8,155 bases of DNA from Verrucomicrobiales bacterium (GTDB lineage: Bacteria > Verrucomicrobiota > Verrucomicrobiia > Verrucomicrobiales > DEV007), in contig JALRFZ010000364.1 in NCBI GenBank assembly GCA_023253615.1, forward strand, positions 1 to 8,155. The letters are read 5' to 3'. The position numbers were made by a program, and so were the translations under genes. A model generated the notes under the pieces. The model made no database searches, was not told the origin of the DNA, and was given only the letters and a program-made list of their open reading frames with translations. Positions within the stretch are counted from its first letter, which is position 1. Each line of letters begins with the position of its first letter. Of the stretch, positions 6,366-8,155 are shown one piece after another.

Positions 6366-6395
6366 AAAAAGCGAAAAGGACCGGTCGCCCGGTCC
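6366..6395 (-). terminator. Minus-strand hairpin with T-tracts in the lipoprotein leader
   Basis: GGACCGG (6378-6384) and CCGGTCC (6389-6395) form a 7-bp stem with a 4-base loop. On the minus strand it is followed by TTTT (6377-6374), CGC, then TTTTT (6370-6366), as in an intrinsic terminator. It lies 36 to 65 bases upstream of the lipoprotein start. It could be an attenuator in that gene's leader, or the end of an unannotated minus-strand transcript. Confidence 0.45.
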
Positions 6396-6647
6396 CTTCC
6401 GCCAACAAGGTCGTTCGCCGGTCACGACAGGGACTTTTCCCGGAATGATCCACGTTCGACTTCCCCAGAGACGGATCGCCTCAAAACTTTCTTAGATAAT
6501 TTTAAAATTTTTGATGCCCGGATCATCCGGGGAAGGATCCCGGGAGGTGGTTCCGGCACCCGCAAGCGGGGCAGAGCGATTCGCAAAAGGTGCGCGGCGG
6601 CGGGCGCGACACTCCGGTAAAGTGGAAAGAACAAGATTCGATCCACC
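6396..6647. other. Non-coding region with AT-rich patch, dyad and foldable leader
   Basis: No credible gene lies in this part of the 317-base gap between the lipoprotein and the next gene. It holds an AT-rich patch (6481-6513), a sharp dyad CCCGGATcATCCGGG (6517-6531), and then a GC-rich stretch able to form several helices: GCACC (6556-6560) with GGTGC (6589-6593), enclosing CGCaaGCG (6561-6568) and GCGATTCGC (6576-6584), and CACT (6610-6613) with AGTG (6621-6624). I do not recognise it as a known riboswitch class. In GC-rich DNA some of this will be chance. Confidence 0.35.
6481..6531. promoter_or_regulatory. AT-rich promoter-like patch followed by a palindrome
   Basis: Positions 6481-6513 are markedly AT-rich in an otherwise GC-rich window and include GATAAT (6495-6500) and the self-complementary AATTTTAAAATT (6498-6509). 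Right after it comes CCCGGAT-C-ATCCGGG (6517-6531), a perfect 7-bp inverted repeat around one base. A promoter or UP-element with an adjacent operator for the gene at 6648 is plausible, but no matched -35/-10 pair is clear and the direction is not fixed. Confidence 0.4.
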
Positions 6648-7844
6648 ATGAAAACTCCCTCCCTCTTCGCCGTGGCCGCGATCGCCGCTTCCCTGCTCGC
6701 ACCCGCCCTCCGGGCGCAGACCGCCCAGTTCACCGGGGCTGTCTCCGGTCCGCCGAATGCCAACCTAGGGCTGCGATCCGGCAGTGTCCCGCCGCAGCCC
6801 GGAGTCGAGCTGTTTGTCTTCGATCCCCTCGGCAGCCCCACGCCGGGCGATCCGCCCTATGGCACGAAATACACGCTCACCTTCAAGACGAGCGAGCAAC
6901 CGGCCTCTGTCGTCGCCATCCCCGGCAAAGTCCTCTCCTACGTCTATTCCACCGGCACTTCCGGAGATCTCGCCTACCCCGACGAGCTCGTCATCGAGTT
7001 CACTCACGAGCCCTACGCCGGCGGCGTCGAGGCGGAATTGCCCGGCCCTCCGTCCGACTTTTCCATCGCCATCATTCCCGCGGACGGCACCGGCATTCCC
7101 GAATCCCTGCGCGGATCCTACATGGCCACGAACATCAGCCCACTGGCCTGGCGATTGATCCCCCCGTCCGATGCCAGTGTCAGCTTCGGTTTCGAGGTGA
7201 ACGGCAACAACGGGCAGGTCGCCTTCTTCGACCTCCTCGTCCCCGATTCCCTGCTCGCCGATTGGTCGGACCTGCTTGATCGCCCCCTGACCCAGGACGA
7301 TCTGGCCTTGTTCTCGAACAACGCCCAGGCTTCGACCGGCTTCAGGCGGGTCGAGGGCGCGAATCCCGGGGCGCTCATCGAGATCCAGTTCAGTTTCAAC
7401 CCCGCTTCCAATCTCGTCGTGGACGTGGACGAGCCCGATGAAGCGGCGGTGGAGCCCGCCTCAGCCAGATCCCTCGCCTCGCCGAAGTTCCTGCCTCCGC
7501 GCCCGAAGGTCACCAAGCGCCTCACCGTGGGCGAAGCCCCCGCCCTGAGCCTGCTCGCGACCAGCCGCGTCGTCCGTTACCGGAAGAAAGTGACCCTTTA
7601 CGGATGGGCGCGGTATGGATCCGCCGGTGAAGCCGTCAACATCATCCAGCAGAGTCTCATCGCGAAGCGCGGAGCGAAACGGGCCGTCGTCAAAAAGCCG
7701 CGCCTCGATGCCGATGGCAAGTTCGTCACCACGATCAAGATGCTGAAGACCGACAAATTCAAGGCCTCCCATCGCTCCGCCGGCGGCATCGCCAGCAGCA
7801 CCCGCCCGCTCCGCATCGTGGTGCGCGGGGGCGGGGGCCGGTGA
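6648..7844 (+). CDS. Exported protein with acidic middle and basic Ig-like C-terminal domain
   Basis: A 398-residue secreted or surface protein of unknown function. Residues 1-23 are a signal peptide (Lys2, hydrophobic core, LRA before Gln24). Residues 24-260 are rich in beta-forming, Pro and Gly segments (ELFVFDPLGSPTPGDPPYGTKYTLTF, YPDELVIEFTH in pieces) with no motif I recognise; they resemble the N-terminal part of secreted anchor or adhesion-type proteins. A short acidic linker (VDVDEPDEAAVEP) precedes a strongly basic last part from about residue 278. That part has the pattern of a bacterial Ig-like beta-sandwich: RVVRYRKKVTLYGWARYG, then LDADGKFVTTIKM, then SSTRPLRIVVR. There is no LPxTG or PEP-CTERM signal and no C-terminal membrane helix. 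The start is an ATG without a good Shine-Dalgarno motif, preceded by a long non-coding leader. The stop lies 25 bases from the end of the convergent minus-strand gene. Confidence 0.8.
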   Translation: MKTPSLFAVAAIAASLLAPALRAQTAQFTGAVSGPPNANLGLRSGSVPPQPGVELFVFDPLGSPTPGDPPYGTKYTLTFKTSEQPASVVAIPGKVLSYVYSTGTSGDLAYPDELVIEFTHEPYAGGVEAELPGPPSDFSIAIIPADGTGIPESLRGSYMATNISPLAWRLIPPSDASVSFGFEVNGNNGQVAFFDLLVPDSLLADWSDLLDRPLTQDDLALFSNNAQASTGFRRVEGANPGALIEIQFSFNPASNLVVDVDEPDEAAVEPASARSLASPKFLPPRPKVTKRLTVGEAPALSLLATSRVVRYRKKVTLYGWARYGSAGEAVNIIQQSLIAKRGAKRAVVKKPRLDADGKFVTTIKMLKTDKFKASHRSAGGIASSTRPLRIVVRGGGGR

Positions 7845-7869
7845 CCGTTTTCCGGGAACGGGCGGCCGC

Positions 7870-8058
7870 CTATTCCTGCATGAAGTGGCTGAACATGTCG
7901 ATGAGCGCTCCCGCGAAAGAGAGGGCGACTCCGGTGATGAGGAACCGGAGCGTGCGCGCGTGGTAGGCCTCGGCCCGGTCGCGCGGGTAGTCCATCCGCA
8001 GCACCCGGTGCAGCACCGCGACGAGCAGGATGATCCCTGCCAGCACGCAGACGCCCAC
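7870..8058 (-). CDS. Small membrane protein with two predicted helices
   Basis: A minus-strand gene ending in TAG (7872-7870). From the GTG at 8058 it encodes 62 residues: a first membrane helix (about 1-20, VCVLAGIILLVAVL), a charged loop (HRVLRMDYPRDRAEAYHART) and a second helix (about 37-56, RFLITGVALSFAGALIDMF). The family is not recognised. The frame reads sensibly upstream of the GTG as EWLAYL before meeting a stop at 8082-8080. An ATG at 8080-8078 is followed by a single C and then GAA TGG CTG GCC TAC CTG in this frame, so without that one base the protein would begin MEWLAYLVGV. Either the GTG (or CTG at 8061) is used, or the 5' end carries a one-base insertion or sequence error. It converges on the preceding gene with no strong terminator between them. 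Confidence 0.6.
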   Translation of the reverse strand: MGVCVLAGIILLVAVLHRVLRMDYPRDRAEAYHARTLRFLITGVALSFAGALIDMFSHFMQE

Positions 8059-8085
8059 CAGGTAGGCCAGCCATTCGCATCAACC

Positions 8086-8119
8086 TAAGCGCTTAACCTG
8101 TTTATTTTTAACGAGTTAA
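8086..8119. promoter_or_regulatory. Two palindromes in the AT-rich promoter region of the membrane gene
   Basis: TAAGCGCTTA (8086-8095) is a perfect 10-bp palindrome with the central AAGCGCTT typical of operators bound by LacI/GalR-family repressors. TTAAC-GA-GTTAA (8108-8119) is a second perfect inverted repeat, 22 bases away start to start. Both lie upstream of the minus-strand membrane protein gene, in a stretch (8081-8155) far more AT-rich than the rest. A second gene starting beyond the right edge on the plus strand could share this region; TTGACT near 8144-8149 is a possible -35 element for it. Confidence 0.45.
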
Positions 8120-8155
8120 ATATCTATTTTCGGCGAGTTTTTCCTTGACTTTGCG

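Noticed and set aside
5234..6367. Minus-strand frame of 377 codons opposite the thioredoxin-like and lipoprotein genes
   Set aside because: It is antisense to a clear SHD1-thioredoxin gene, runs through the bidirectional terminator, and shows no domain.
7845..7869. CCGTT/AACGG hairpin as a terminator between the last two convergent genes
   Set aside because: The stem is only 5 bp and lacks a T-tract on either strand, so it is too weak to call.
7598..8083. Minus-strand frame of 161 codons beginning near the displaced ATG
   Set aside because: It overlaps the exported protein gene for over 200 bases and is Arg/Pro-rich after the first codons; the neighbouring frame encodes clear membrane helices instead.

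Overview
The window reads as a high-GC chromosomal segment from a bacterium of the Planctomycetota-Verrucomicrobiota-Chlamydiota group, most likely a verrucomicrobium. The clues are an ECF sigma factor paired with a single-pass anti-sigma protein that has a large exported domain, a signal peptide + SHD1 + thioredoxin-like fusion, a very small lipoprotein, strong third-position GC bias, and mostly absent Shine-Dalgarno motifs. This placement is an inference from gene content; no rRNA or other marker gene is present.

Region by region. Positions 1-60 hold a tandem pair of related dyad-symmetric 19-mers that look like operators. Positions 117-1573 hold a translationally coupled ECF sigma / membrane anti-sigma pair (ATGA overlap), followed by a probable terminator. 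Positions 1662-4214 hold a Ski2-like DExH helicase with all main helicase motifs and a C-terminal half of nearly 500 residues that I cannot assign. Positions 4337-5113 hold a gene for an N-terminally anchored protein interrupted by two in-frame stops (TAG at 4922, TAA at 4985). Coding-like sequence runs on in the same frame to a TGA at 5111, followed by a hairpin terminator at 5130. Positions 5330-6049 encode an exported SHD1-thioredoxin-like protein. A nested bidirectional terminator (6087-6127) separates it from a convergent 40-residue lipoprotein gene (6330 to 6208, minus strand). Positions 6331-6647 are non-coding: a minus-strand hairpin with T-tracts, an AT-rich promoter-like patch, a sharp dyad, and a leader that can fold. 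Positions 6648-7844 encode an exported protein with a basic, Ig-like C-terminus. A small two-helix membrane protein gene (8058 to 7870, minus strand) converges on it. The last 75 bases are AT-rich and carry two palindromes, one resembling a LacI-family operator.

The only functional unit that is clear from arrangement is the sigma/anti-sigma pair, presumably an envelope-sensing switch that may regulate itself through the upstream repeats. The other genes look like separate transcription units, several of them for exported or membrane proteins. No mobile element, CRISPR array, tRNA or rRNA was recognised. No complete new system is obvious. The most unusual features are the doubly interrupted gene at 4337-5113, the tandem palindromes at the left edge, the foldable leader before 6648, and the palindromes and displaced start codon at the right edge.
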